Shown: positions 25,199 to 33,297 of the stretch, in pieces
How the letters are laid out: each line of letters opens with the position of its first letter
How positions within the stretch are numbered: position 1 is the first letter of the stretch
DNA from: AC-37 sp036389295
Lineage (GTDB): Bacteria > Actinomycetota > Thermoleophilia > Solirubrobacterales > Thermoleophilaceae
Assembly (NCBI GenBank): GCA_036389295.1
Contig: DASVQB010000003.1
Location: forward strand, 1 to 64,000
Direction: 5' to 3'
Length of the DNA stretch: 64,000 nucleotides
Translations under genes and position numbers: made by a program
The notes under the pieces: generated by a model
Seen by the model: the letters and a program-made list of their open reading frames with translations, nothing else
Told to the model about the DNA's origin: nothing
Databases searched by the model: none

Positions 25199-26555
25199 GG
25201 CCCGCGAGCTCCTGAGGGCGCTGCCCTCGGTCGAGGAGCTCGCGACCCGGCTCGAGGGGGTCCCGCACGCGACCGCGGTGCGGGCGGCGCGCGAGGCGAT
25301 AGCCGCGCGGCGCTCGGAGATCGCGTCCGGGTCCGCCGCCGGCGGCGACCTCGAGGCGCTGGCGGCCGACGCGCTCGCGCGCGTGGAGGCCGGGCGGCGC
25401 GCGAGCCTCCGGCGGGTCGTGAACGCCACCGGCGTGATCGTCCACACCAACCTGGGGCGGGCGCCGCTGGCCGAGTCGGCCGTCGCCGCCGCGGCGGAGG
25501 CCGGCCGCGGCTACTCGAACCTCGAGTACGAGCTCGGCGCCGGGCGGCGCGGCTCGCGCCAGGCGCACGTCGAGGGGCTGCTCCGCGAGCTGACCGGGGC
25601 CGAGGCGGCGGTGGTGGTGAACAACTGCGCCGCGGCGGTGCTGCTCGCCGCGGCCGCGCTGGCCGCCGGCCGCGAGCTGGTGGTCTCGCGCGGGCAGCTC
25701 GTCGAGATCGGCGGGTCGTTCCGCGTGCCGGACGTGGTCGCGCAGTCGGGCGCCCGGCTGAGGGAGGTGGGCACGACCAACCGCACCCGGCTCGCCGACT
25801 ACGAGCGCGCGCTCGGCCCGGACACCGGCGCGGTGCTGCGGGCGCACCAGTCGAACTTCCGGACGGTCGGGTTCGTCGAGGAGGTGGCGATCGAGGACCT
25901 GTGCGGCGCCGCGGCGCGCGCGGGCGTGCCGGTGATCGACGACCTCGGCTCGGGCGCGCTCGCCGAGGGCGTGCCGGAGCTGGCCGACGAGCCGGGGGTC
26001 GCCCGCTCGGTGGCGGCGGGCTGCGCGGTCGCCTGCTTCTCCGGCGACAAGCTGCTCGGCGGGCCGCAGGCCGGCGTGATGGTCGGCCGGCGCGACGCGA
26101 TCGAGCGCTGCCGCAGCCATCCCCTCGCCCGCGCCGTGCGGATCGACAAGCTCTCGCTCGCGGCGCTGGAGGCGACGCTGCGGCTCTACCGCGACCCGGC
26201 GGAGGCCGTTCGCGAGGTGCCGGTCCTGCGGATGCTCGTCGCGGCGGAGCCCGAGCTCCAGGCGCGCGCCGAGCGGATGCGCGACGCGATCGTGGCGGGC
26301 GGCGTCGACGCGCGGGTCATCCGCGCGAGCGGCCGAGTCGGCGGCGGCGCCCTGCCGCTCCTCGAGCTCGAGGGCCCGGTCTGCGCCGTCGACCCCGCGC
26401 CGCTCGCGCTCGACGAGCTGGCCCGCCGGCTGCGCGGCGCCGACCCCCCGGTCGTCGGCCGCGCACGCGAGGGCTGGCTCCTGCTCGACCCCCGCACGCT
26501 CGACGACGAGGGCACAGGGTTGGCGGCGGACGCTGTGGTCGACGTCTTCCGGTAG
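25161..26555 (+). CDS. selA: L-seryl-tRNA(Sec) selenium transferase
   Basis: A 464-residue PLP enzyme that converts seryl-tRNA(Sec) to selenocysteinyl-tRNA(Sec) with selenophosphate. Seen are the N-terminal tRNA-binding region (LLRALPSVEELA), VNATGVIVHTNLGRAPL, YSNLEYELGAGRRGSR, GGSFRVPDVVAQSGA, REVGTTNRT and the PLP site CFSGDKLLGGPQAG with Lys297 (Lys295 in E. coli). Length is normal. GTG 25161 overlaps the MoaD-MoaE stop by 38 nt and follows GAGGTCGAGG, so translation is coupled. selB follows after 14 nt. selD (selenophosphate synthetase) and the tRNA(Sec) gene are not in the window. Confidence 0.97.
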   Translation: MARDAGSRELDPEARELLRALPSVEELATRLEGVPHATAVRAAREAIAARRSEIASGSAAGGDLEALAADALARVEAGRRASLRRVVNATGVIVHTNLGRAPLAESAVAAAAEAGRGYSNLEYELGAGRRGSRQAHVEGLLRELTGAEAAVVVNNCAAAVLLAAAALAAGRELVVSRGQLVEIGGSFRVPDVVAQSGARLREVGTTNRTRLADYERALGPDTGAVLRAHQSNFRTVGFVEEVAIEDLCGAAARAGVPVIDDLGSGALAEGVPELADEPGVARSVAAGCAVACFSGDKLLGGPQAGVMVGRRDAIERCRSHPLARAVRIDKLSLAALEATLRLYRDPAEAVREVPVLRMLVAAEPELQARAERMRDAIVAGGVDARVIRASGRVGGGALPLLELEGPVCAVDPAPLALDELARRLRGADPPVVGRAREGWLLLDPRTLDDEGTGLAADAVVDVFR

Positions 26556-26569
26556 TCATCCGCTCGTTG

Positions 26570-28156
26570 ATGACCCCCCGACGCGACGATCGCCCGCCGC
26601 TCACCCTGGGCACGGCTGGGCACATCGATCACGGCAAGACCGCCCTGATCTCTGTGCTCACCGGGAAGAACACCGATCGCCTGCCGGAGGAGCGGTCCCG
26701 CGGGATCTCGATCGAGCTGGGCTACGCGCCGCTCGACCTGCCGAGCGGCCGGCGGCTGTCGGTGGTCGACGTGCCGGGGCACGAGCGCTTCGTCCGGACG
26801 ATGGTCGCCGGCGCGTCCGGCGTGGACCTGTTCCTGCTCTGCGTGGCCGCCGACGACGGCGTGATGCCGCAGACGCGCGAGCACGTCGCGGTGCTGCGGC
26901 AGCTCGGCGTCGAGCACGGCGTGGTCGCCGTCACCAAGGCCGACGTCGGCGAGCCCGAGCTCGCGGCCGAGGAGGTCGCGGAGCTCCTGCCCGGCGTGCC
27001 CGTCGTGGCGGTGTCCGCTCTGGCGGGGACCGGTCTCGACGAGCTGCTCGCGGCGCTCGACTCGGTGGCCGCGGACCTGCCGGGGCGCGCCGGCGCGGAC
27101 GGCCCGCTGCGCCTCCACGTCGACCGGTCGTTCACCCTGCGCGGGATCGGAACCGTCGTGACCGGGACGCTGTGGTCCGGCGACGTGGGGGCCGGCGACG
27201 CGGTGCGCGTGCTGCCGCTCGGGCTCGACGCGCGGGTGAGGTCCGTGCAGGTGCACGACGAGCCGGTCGAGCGCGCCCAGGCCGGCCAGCGCGTGGCGCT
27301 CAACCTCGCGGGCGTCGGCTGGCGCGAGGTCGGGCGCGGCGACGTGGTGACCACGCGCGACGCCGAGCTGCGGCCGTCCTACCTGCTCGACGCGTCGGCT
27401 CGCCTGGAGGCGGCGGCCCGCCCGCTGCGGCGGGGCGCCCGCGTCCACGCCCACCACGGGACGCGCGAGGCGCCGGCCCGGGTCGTGGCGCTCGAGGGCG
27501 ACGGCGGGCTCGCGCCGGGCAGCGACGCGCTCGTGCAGCTGCGGCTGGAGGCGCCGCTCGTCGCGGCGGCGGGCGACCGGCTGATCCTCCGGCAGCTCGC
27601 GCCGCCCGACACGGTCGGGGGAGCGACGGTGGTCGACCCGGCGCCGCGCAAGCACGGCGCCCGGCCCGAGGTGGTCGAGCGGCTGCGCGCGATGGAGCGG
27701 GGCGAGGCCGTCGAGCCGGAGCGGCCGGAGCCGGCCGGCGCCGCGGGGGCCGGGCCGGGAGCCGACGCCGGCGAGCCGCCGCCGCTCGACGAGGCCGCGC
27801 TGCGGCTGGCGGCGCTGCTCCGCTCCGACTGGGCCACCCCGCGCGCCGACGTCGACCTGGCCGCGGCGGCCGACCTCGACCCGCACGCGGCCCGCGACCG
27901 GTTCCGCCGCCTCGAGCAGGCGGGTCAGGCCGTCCGGGTCGGCCCGAGCCTCCACTTCCACCCCGAGCCGCTGTCCGAGCTCGAGGCGCGCGTCGTGGCG
28001 ATCTGCGAGCGCGACGGCGGCGCGACGATCGCCGGCGTCCGCGACGAGCTGGGCACGTCGCGCAAGTACGCGCAGGCGCTGCTCGAGCACCTCGACCGGA
28101 CGAGGGTGACCCGGCGCGACGGCGACGTGCACGTGCTGCGCGGGCGGCGGGGGTAG
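26570..28156 (+). CDS. selB: Selenocysteine-specific translation elongation factor
   Basis: A 528-residue GTPase that brings Sec-tRNA to UGA codons marked by a SECIS hairpin. G1 is GHIDHGKT at 17-24, followed by RSRGISIELGYA (G2), DVPGHERF (G3) and VTKADV (G4). Domains 2 and 3 contain RSFTLRGIGTVVTGTLWSG and GWREVGRGDV; winged-helix repeats end in GVRDELGTSRKYAQALLEHLDR, the SECIS-binding WH4. At 528 residues it is shorter than E. coli SelB (614), because the segment between domain 3 and the winged helices is reduced to a Pro/Ala linker, so WH1 may be partly missing. The start ATG 26570 is 14 nt after the selA stop. Confidence 0.96.
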   Translation: MTPRRDDRPPLTLGTAGHIDHGKTALISVLTGKNTDRLPEERSRGISIELGYAPLDLPSGRRLSVVDVPGHERFVRTMVAGASGVDLFLLCVAADDGVMPQTREHVAVLRQLGVEHGVVAVTKADVGEPELAAEEVAELLPGVPVVAVSALAGTGLDELLAALDSVAADLPGRAGADGPLRLHVDRSFTLRGIGTVVTGTLWSGDVGAGDAVRVLPLGLDARVRSVQVHDEPVERAQAGQRVALNLAGVGWREVGRGDVVTTRDAELRPSYLLDASARLEAAARPLRRGARVHAHHGTREAPARVVALEGDGGLAPGSDALVQLRLEAPLVAAAGDRLILRQLAPPDTVGGATVVDPAPRKHGARPEVVERLRAMERGEAVEPERPEPAGAAGAGPGADAGEPPPLDEAALRLAALLRSDWATPRADVDLAAAADLDPHAARDRFRRLEQAGQAVRVGPSLHFHPEPLSELEARVVAICERDGGATIAGVRDELGTSRKYAQALLEHLDRTRVTRRDGDVHVLRGRRG

Positions 28157-28179
28157 CCGGAGCCGCGCGCCGGCGCCGG

Positions 28180-29664
28180 CTACCTCGCCGGCGACTGGAG
28201 CAGCGTGACCGCGAGCCCCTCGTCGAGCCGCAGCGCCGCCAGGCCGGCGGCGGAGATCGGCGTCGGGCGCGGCGCGACCAGCCGGATCAGGGTGAACGTG
28301 TCGGTCTCGCGCCGGGCGGCCGGCGCGAAGCCCGGGACGGTCGGGGCCGGCGGTCGCGGCGGGCGCGGCGTCTGGCCGGGTCGCCGGCTCGCTACCGCGA
28401 CGAGGTCGATCTCCGACACCGGGTGGAGGGCCTTCGGGAACTCGTCGAGCCCGCTCGCGTAGAGGCGCAGCGGCACCGAGCCGGCGACCGGGTTCACGAC
28501 CACCGCCCGCTCTGCGGCCGCCGGGCCGAGCGCCTCGGCCACGCCGCGCCAGTCGTCGCGCTGGTACTCGGGTCGGGCGAGCACGGCGATCACGGCGACC
28601 AGCGAGAGCGCGCACAGGGCGGCCGCCGCGCCCAGGCCGGCGGGCCGCGACGCGAACCCGGCGGCCAGGACGACGGCGAGCGCCGGCACGGCCGCGATCA
28701 GGTTGCGGGAGAGCAGCAGGTCGGCGCCGCCGAGCGCGAGGACGAGCGGGATGCCGACGGCGGCGGCCAGCAGCGCCGCGGCGGCGAGCGCCCCGCTGCG
28801 CTCCCCCTCGCGCGTGCGCGTCAGCGCCAGGGCGAGGCCGATCGCGCCGAGGACGGCCCCGGCCGCGGTGAGCGCGGCCTCGAGCGGCGCGTCGTAGCCG
28901 AGCAGGAGCTGCTTCGGCACCTGGGCGACGCGCGTCGCGAGGGCGGTCCCCTCGATGAAGTTCGAGCCGGGGTTGCCGGACTGGTCGATCGCGAGCGGGA
29001 GGAGGACGAGGCCGGCGGCCGCGACGCCGGCGCTCGCCCGCGCGGCGCCGCGGCGGTCGGGGGCGCGCAGCAGTAGCCACGCGCCGAGCGGCAGGACCAC
29101 GAAGATCGCGAAGTAGTGGGTGGCGAGCGCGAGGGAGGAGGCGACGGCCCAGAGGGCGAGCGGACGCCGTCCGCCGGCGCCCGCGTCCCAATCCGCGCGC
29201 GGGGGCGCGGCGCGCACCGCGAACAGGGTCGCCAGCGCCGCGAGCAGCACCAGCAGCGCGTACGCCCGCGCCTCCTGCGAGTACCAGACGAGCAGCGGGT
29301 TGACCGCGGCCAGCGCGGCGGCGACGAGGCCGGCGCGCTCGGAGACCAGCTCGCGCCCGAGCGAGTAGACCACCGGCAGCGTGAGGACCCCGACGAGCGC
29401 GGAGAGCGAGCGGACGCCGACCTCGCCGGTCCCGAGGGCGCGCGTCCACAGCCACGCGAGGAGGTAGTAGAGCGGCGGCGTCTTCTCCGTATCCGGGATG
29501 CCGTCCAGCAGGTGGCCGAGGTCGCCGCGCAGCAGCCGGACGGTCGCGCCCTCGTCGATCCAGAGGCTCTGGAGGTCGAGCGTCGCGAACCGCAGGGCCG
29601 CGCCGGCCGCCACGATCCCGGCCAGCGCCGCGACCGTGCTCCGGTTCGGGCGCCGCGCGGTCAC
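28180..29664 (-). CDS. GT-C fold membrane glycosyltransferase (PMT_2/ArnT-like)
   Basis: A 494-residue integral membrane protein with about 11 helices and the GT-C signature near the N-terminus: SLWIDEGATVRLLRG (acidic pair Asp-Glu in the first outside loop) and KTPPLYYLLAWLWTR. SQEARAYALLVLLAALAT matches the second conserved loop of the GT39/GT83-related superfamily. Such enzymes transfer a sugar from polyprenyl-phosphate to proteins, lipids or glycans outside the membrane. The C-terminal about 110 residues are soluble and Pro-rich. The polyprenyl-phosphate sugar synthase at 61243-62001 could supply a donor. GTG 29664 lies nine bases after TATCCT. Confidence 0.85.
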   Translation of the reverse strand: MTARRPNRSTVAALAGIVAAGAALRFATLDLQSLWIDEGATVRLLRGDLGHLLDGIPDTEKTPPLYYLLAWLWTRALGTGEVGVRSLSALVGVLTLPVVYSLGRELVSERAGLVAAALAAVNPLLVWYSQEARAYALLVLLAALATLFAVRAAPPRADWDAGAGGRRPLALWAVASSLALATHYFAIFVVLPLGAWLLLRAPDRRGAARASAGVAAAGLVLLPLAIDQSGNPGSNFIEGTALATRVAQVPKQLLLGYDAPLEAALTAAGAVLGAIGLALALTRTREGERSGALAAAALLAAAVGIPLVLALGGADLLLSRNLIAAVPALAVVLAAGFASRPAGLGAAAALCALSLVAVIAVLARPEYQRDDWRGVAEALGPAAAERAVVVNPVAGSVPLRLYASGLDEFPKALHPVSEIDLVAVASRRPGQTPRPPRPPAPTVPGFAPAARRETDTFTLIRLVAPRPTPISAAGLAALRLDEGLAVTLLQSPAR

Positions 29665-29673
29665 CGGCGGCCG

Positions 29674-29679
29674 AGGATA
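29674..29679 (-). promoter_or_regulatory. -10 hexamer TATCCT before the GT-C gene
   Basis: TATCCT on the minus strand, nine bases before GTG 29664, no Shine-Dalgarno sequence between. Confidence 0.4.
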
Positions 29680-29727
29680 TCCGCGCGTGGAGCGGCTCCT
29701 ACGGCTCGCGCCGGACGCGCGAGCGGG

Positions 29728-32247
29728 CTACGAGCCCGCGGGCGCGGCGACCGTGTCGATCACGTCCTCTACCCGCGCGACCGCGAGGATCCGGTCGATC
29801 GGGCCCTCGCCCTTCAGGAGCATCAGTCGCCGCCCCTCCTCGCGGGCGCGCCGGTTCGCCTTGACCAGCACGGCGATGCCGACCGAGTCCATGAACTCGA
29901 GCCGCCGCAGGTCGAGCTCGATCGTCGCCGGCCGTTCGGCCTCGACCCGCTCGAGCTCCCGGGTCAGCGCGGGCGCCGAGCTCAGGTCGAGCTCGCCGGT
30001 CAGCGCGACCCGCACGCGGTCGCCGTCGCGGCCGACCAAGATCCCCAGGTCCGACGTCGCCGGCTCGGGCTCGGCGCTCGCCTCGGTCGCCACGCGCGGC
30101 AGCCACTCGAGCCACTTCGGCAGGTACCAGTTGGCGTCGCCGAGCAGCTTCATCGACGCCGGGAGCAGCACGGCCCGCACGACCGTCGCGTCGATCAGCA
30201 CGGCGGTCGCCAACCCGATGCCCATCATCTTGAAGTCGAGCGCGCCCAGCGTGGCGAAGATGCCGAACACGCCGACCATCACCACCGCCGCGCTCGTCAC
30301 GACGCCGGCCGTGGCGTTGATGCCCTTCGCCACCGCCTCCTCGGTCCCGGCGCCGCGGTCGAACGCCTCGCGCACGCGGCTCAGGATCAGGACGTGGTAG
30401 TCCATCGAGAGCCCGAACAGGATCACGAACAGGAACAGCGGCAGCCACGACGTGATCCCGTCGATCGACTCGTAGCCCAGGAGCGACTCGAAGCGCCCGT
30501 CCTGGAACACCAGCACGAGGACGCCGTATGCCGCCCCCACCGACAGCAGGTTCAGAACGATCGCCGTGATCGGGATGACGATCGAGCGGAACGTGGTCAT
30601 CAGGAGCAGGAACGCGAATCCGAGCACGAACGCGAAGACCCACGGCGCGCGCGACCTCATCAGGTCGTTGAAGTCGTCGGACTCCGCCGTCATGCCCGCC
30701 ACGTGCGACTCCAGGCCGGCGGCGCCGAGGGTCTGCGGGATGACGTCGTCGCGCAGCATGCCCAGGGCCTTGATCGACACGTCGTCGGTGCCGTTACCCG
30801 CCAGCGGGACCGACACCTCGGCCACCGTCTTGTCGCGGTTCACGCGGATGTCGATCGGCTCCTGCATGTAGCCGGTCGCGGTCGCCAGGAACTCGAGCGA
30901 CCTGATCGCCTCCTGGGCCTTCGCGCTGGTCACGTCGCCGGCCTTGACGACGACGATCGCCGGAAGCGGCCCGCCGGGGAACGCCTTCTCGATGCGGTCG
31001 AGGGTCTGGGTCTCCGGGAGGTCCGACGGCAGGCCGTTGACACCCGAGTTGACGGTCTTGAGTCCGAGCGCCGGGATGCAGAGCGCGACGAGCAGGCCGC
31101 CGGCGAGGACGACCGCCACGACCGGCCGGCGCAGGACGCGCGCGATGATCCACGACCACAAGCCGCCCGCCCCGCGGCGCTGGCTGCGCCGGCCGACGAG
31201 CGGCACGCGGCCCTTGTCGATCCGGTCGCCGAGCTTCGACAGGAGCGCCGGGAGCACGGTGATCGACCCGACCATCGCGATCGCGACGACCATGATCGTC
31301 CCCGTGCCGAACGACTGGAACGTCTTGTCGCCGGTGATGTACATGCCGGCCATCGCCACCATCACCGTCAGGCCGGAGACCAGCACGGCACGGCCGGAGG
31401 TCGCCGCGGCCGCGGCGAGCGACGCCTCCTCGCTGCGCCCGCGCCTGCGCTCCTCGCGCTCGCGCCTGATGTAGAAGAGGGAGTAGTCGACGCCGACCGC
31501 CAGGCCGACCAGCACCACGACCGACGAGACGGCCTCGTCGACGGGCCAGGCCTGGCTCAGCAGGCCGACCAGCCCGAGCGTCGCCATCACCGCGGACATC
31601 CCCAGGAGGAGCGGCAGGCCGGCCGCCATCAGGGCGCCGAACGCGACCAGCAGGATCGCGAGCGTGACGGGCAGCGACAGCGTCTCGGCCTTCTTGAGGT
31701 CGTCCTCGAAGGACTTGTTGAACGCCTTCGAGGCCGTGGCGTCGCCCATCTCCTCGATCAGGAGGTCGGGGTGCGCTCGCTGCGCGGCCGCCACCGCGGC
31801 CAGGGGCGCCGCGACGCGGTCCTCGGCCTGGTCCGTGTCCCCGGCGATCTGGAAGATCTCGAGCACCGAGCGGTTGTCGCCCGAGACCTGGCCGCCGTGC
31901 CCCTTGGACAGGGGCCTCTGGAGGGCGACCACGTGGGGCGTTCGCGCGAGCCGCGACTCGACGTCGGCGATCGCGGCCTGGAACTCCTCGTCCTGGACCG
32001 TGAGGCTCCCCCGCGACTGGATCAGGACCTGCTCGGTCGCGCGGTCGCTGAAGCCGGCGTCCTCGCGGATCTGCTGGGCGAGCTTGGAGTCGCCGTTGAA
32101 CCCGTCGGCGCCCTCGATCGTCTTCGTCCCGGCCGCGCTGCCGAGGGCGAAGGCGACGATCACGAAGGCGAGCCATCCGAAGACGGCCTTCTTGCGGTGC
32201 TGCGCGCTCCAGCGACCGGCGCGCGCGGCGAGGTTGCGAGTCTTCAC
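29728..32247 (-). CDS. MMPL/RND-family transporter with C-terminal STAS domain
   Basis: An 839-residue protein. Residues 1-720 are a full MMPL transporter with two halves: first helix AVFGWLAFVIVAFALGSAAG, extracytoplasmic domain, helices 2-6 including VGLAVGVDYSLFYIRREREER (the Asp-Tyr pair of the proton path), then RPVVAVVLAGGLLVALCIPALGLKTV and FGLSMDYHVLILSRVREAF in the second half. Residues about 735-835 are a STAS domain of the anti-sigma-factor-antagonist type: RVRVALTGELDLSSAPAL and LRRLEFMDSVGIAVLVKANR, with Ser788 at the site that is phosphorylated in SpoIIAA/RsbV. STAS is known on SulP anion transporters; on an MMPL protein it is unusual. The GTG start has GGAG six bases before it. 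A strong double hairpin precedes the ribosome site. Confidence 0.93.
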   Translation of the reverse strand: MKTRNLAARAGRWSAQHRKKAVFGWLAFVIVAFALGSAAGTKTIEGADGFNGDSKLAQQIREDAGFSDRATEQVLIQSRGSLTVQDEEFQAAIADVESRLARTPHVVALQRPLSKGHGGQVSGDNRSVLEIFQIAGDTDQAEDRVAAPLAAVAAAQRAHPDLLIEEMGDATASKAFNKSFEDDLKKAETLSLPVTLAILLVAFGALMAAGLPLLLGMSAVMATLGLVGLLSQAWPVDEAVSSVVVLVGLAVGVDYSLFYIRREREERRRGRSEEASLAAAAATSGRAVLVSGLTVMVAMAGMYITGDKTFQSFGTGTIMVVAIAMVGSITVLPALLSKLGDRIDKGRVPLVGRRSQRRGAGGLWSWIIARVLRRPVVAVVLAGGLLVALCIPALGLKTVNSGVNGLPSDLPETQTLDRIEKAFPGGPLPAIVVVKAGDVTSAKAQEAIRSLEFLATATGYMQEPIDIRVNRDKTVAEVSVPLAGNGTDDVSIKALGMLRDDVIPQTLGAAGLESHVAGMTAESDDFNDLMRSRAPWVFAFVLGFAFLLLMTTFRSIVIPITAIVLNLLSVGAAYGVLVLVFQDGRFESLLGYESIDGITSWLPLFLFVILFGLSMDYHVLILSRVREAFDRGAGTEEAVAKGINATAGVVTSAAVVMVGVFGIFATLGALDFKMMGIGLATAVLIDATVVRAVLLPASMKLLGDANWYLPKWLEWLPRVATEASAEPEPATSDLGILVGRDGDRVRVALTGELDLSSAPALTRELERVEAERPATIELDLRRLEFMDSVGIAVLVKANRRAREEGRRLMLLKGEGPIDRILAVARVEDVIDTVAAPAGS

Positions 32248-32253
32248 GAGGTA

Positions 32254-32311
32254 CTCCGTCCAGTCGGGGACGCCCCGGGCCAGGGGCGTCCCGACTCTAA
32301 ACCCCTGGCCC
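32254..32311 (-). promoter_or_regulatory. Leader with two mutually exclusive hairpins before the MMPL-STAS gene
   Basis: Stem A pairs 32262-32276 with 32283-32296 (14 bp, one bulged G, loop GGGCCA). Stem B pairs 32277-32286 with 32302-32311 (10 bp, perfect). They share 32277-32286 and cannot form together. Stem A ends five bases before the GGAG ribosome site of the MMPL-STAS gene. It may act as a terminator for the upstream small gene, or as an attenuator or translational switch. Confidence 0.55.
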
Positions 32312-32346
32312 CTGCGAGTCCAGGCCCCGAACGGGGGAGCGTGAGC

Positions 32347-32655
32347 TCACACGCCGCAGTTGGCGTGCGTCTCGCCGACGTAGGTGAAGCCCCAGTTCTT
32401 CCACGTCTCCCAGATGTGGTGGTGCTCGCCGTTCGTGTGGGTGTGCCCGCTGACGTACCGGTGCTCCATGTCGTCCACGTACAGGAACCAGTGGTTGTAG
32501 TGCTCCCACGGCTTGGCGCCGTTCTGCGAGCAGAACCAGTCGGCGCTCGCCGACTGGGCGAACGAGATCGACATCGCCGACAGGAACAGGATCGTGCCGG
32601 CGAGGATCGTCAGCAGCAGCCGCCTGGGCGGGGGTAGTGAGATCGAGTGGGTCAT
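32347..32655 (-). CDS. Small exported His-rich protein
   Basis: A 102-residue protein: Sec signal peptide 1-38 (RRLLLTILAGTILFLSAMSISFAQSASA) and a mature part of about 64 residues beginning DWFCSQNG and ending in NCGV. The mature part has two Cys near its ends, suggesting one disulfide, and many His and Trp residues, including SGHTHTNGEHHHIWETW. No family is recognised; metal binding is plausible. An excellent ribosome site GGGAGG lies eight bases before ATG 32655, and TTGACG at 32714-32709 could be a -35. Its base composition is lower in GC than its neighbours. It lies 100 nt upstream of the MMPL-STAS gene on the same strand, separated by the double hairpin. Confidence 0.72.
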   Translation of the reverse strand: MTHSISLPPPRRLLLTILAGTILFLSAMSISFAQSASADWFCSQNGAKPWEHYNHWFLYVDDMEHRYVSGHTHTNGEHHHIWETWKNWGFTYVGETHANCGV

Positions 32656-32777
32656 TGCGTGTGCCTCCCTTGGGTAAGTGGATCCACACTTGTTGCGCGC
32701 TAAAGAAACGTCAAGCCCCCCGAACGGCGGGGATGATCGGCCGCGGCGAGGACGCCGCAACGTCTATGGGTGGCGCC

Positions 32778-33209
32778 CTAGAAGTCCCATATGCCGGTCA
32801 GCGTCACGTTGGTGCGGTAGCAGTCCGCGCCGCAGCCGCCTGCCGGCAGGTGCTCCTGGGCGATGTTGCCCCCTGACGGCGTGATGCCCGAGAGGGTGGC
32901 GTTCAGCGAGGTCGCGTTCGCGATCTCGACCGGCCCGTAGACGCGACCACCGCCGGTCGCGACACCGGCGAACTGCGGCGTGCCGGTCGCGAACGCGCCG
33001 ACGAGGTCGTACCCGCTCGTGAACCCGGGATAGGCGTCGTTGTAGTCCCTCAGCAGGAAGTTCAGGTCGTCCTCGATCTCCACGTTCACGTTCCTGCACC
33101 CGGTGGGCGAGGAGGCGTCGAGGGCGACGGTCGCGTGGGAGATCAAGCCGCGCGTGATCTGCCATGTCTGCGATGACGCGATTCCACCGTTTCGAACACG
33201 CCAAATCAC
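32778..33209 (-). CDS. Hypothetical protein, probably 5'-truncated remnant
   Basis: The frame ending at 32778 encodes a protein-like sequence of about 125 residues with good third-position GC (for example LNFLLRDYNDAYPGFTSGYDLVGAFATG, with GGCGADCYRTNVTLTGIWDF-type C-terminus, given here only in part). It has a Cys pair near the end, typical of exported proteins, but no signal peptide. Upstream of about 33165 codon composition turns AT-rich and non-coding-like, although the frame stays open to an ATG at 33299. GTG 33209 is a formal start without ribosome site. Most likely this is the surviving 3' end of a longer secreted-protein gene; alternatively a short intracellular protein. No family recognised. 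Confidence 0.4.
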   Translation of the reverse strand: MIWRVRNGGIASSQTWQITRGLISHATVALDASSPTGCRNVNVEIEDDLNFLLRDYNDAYPGFTSGYDLVGAFATGTPQFAGVATGGGRVYGPVEIANATSLNATLSGITPSGGNIAQEHLPAGGCGADCYRTNVTLTGIWDF

Positions 33210-33218
33210 AACGTGATT
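33204..33218. promoter_or_regulatory. Operator-like palindrome AATCAC-N3-GTGATT
   Basis: A perfect inverted repeat of six-base arms with three-base spacer in the AT-richer patch between two divergent genes, about 80 bases before the start at 33298. It resembles the binding site of a dimeric repressor; the protein is unknown. Confidence 0.3.
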
Positions 33219-33297
33219 ACTGAGCTTCAGACCTTGGACTGGAGAGGCTGACCAGCACTGGAGCGAATCGTTCCGACCCGTCGCGGTTTCTGGAGAC

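Noticed and set aside
25161..28156. Search for tRNA(Sec), selD or other tRNA genes near selA and selB.
   Set aside because: No cloverleaf or TPsiC GGTTCRA-type arm with matching acceptor stem was seen in any intergenic gap; gaps here are only 14-24 nt.
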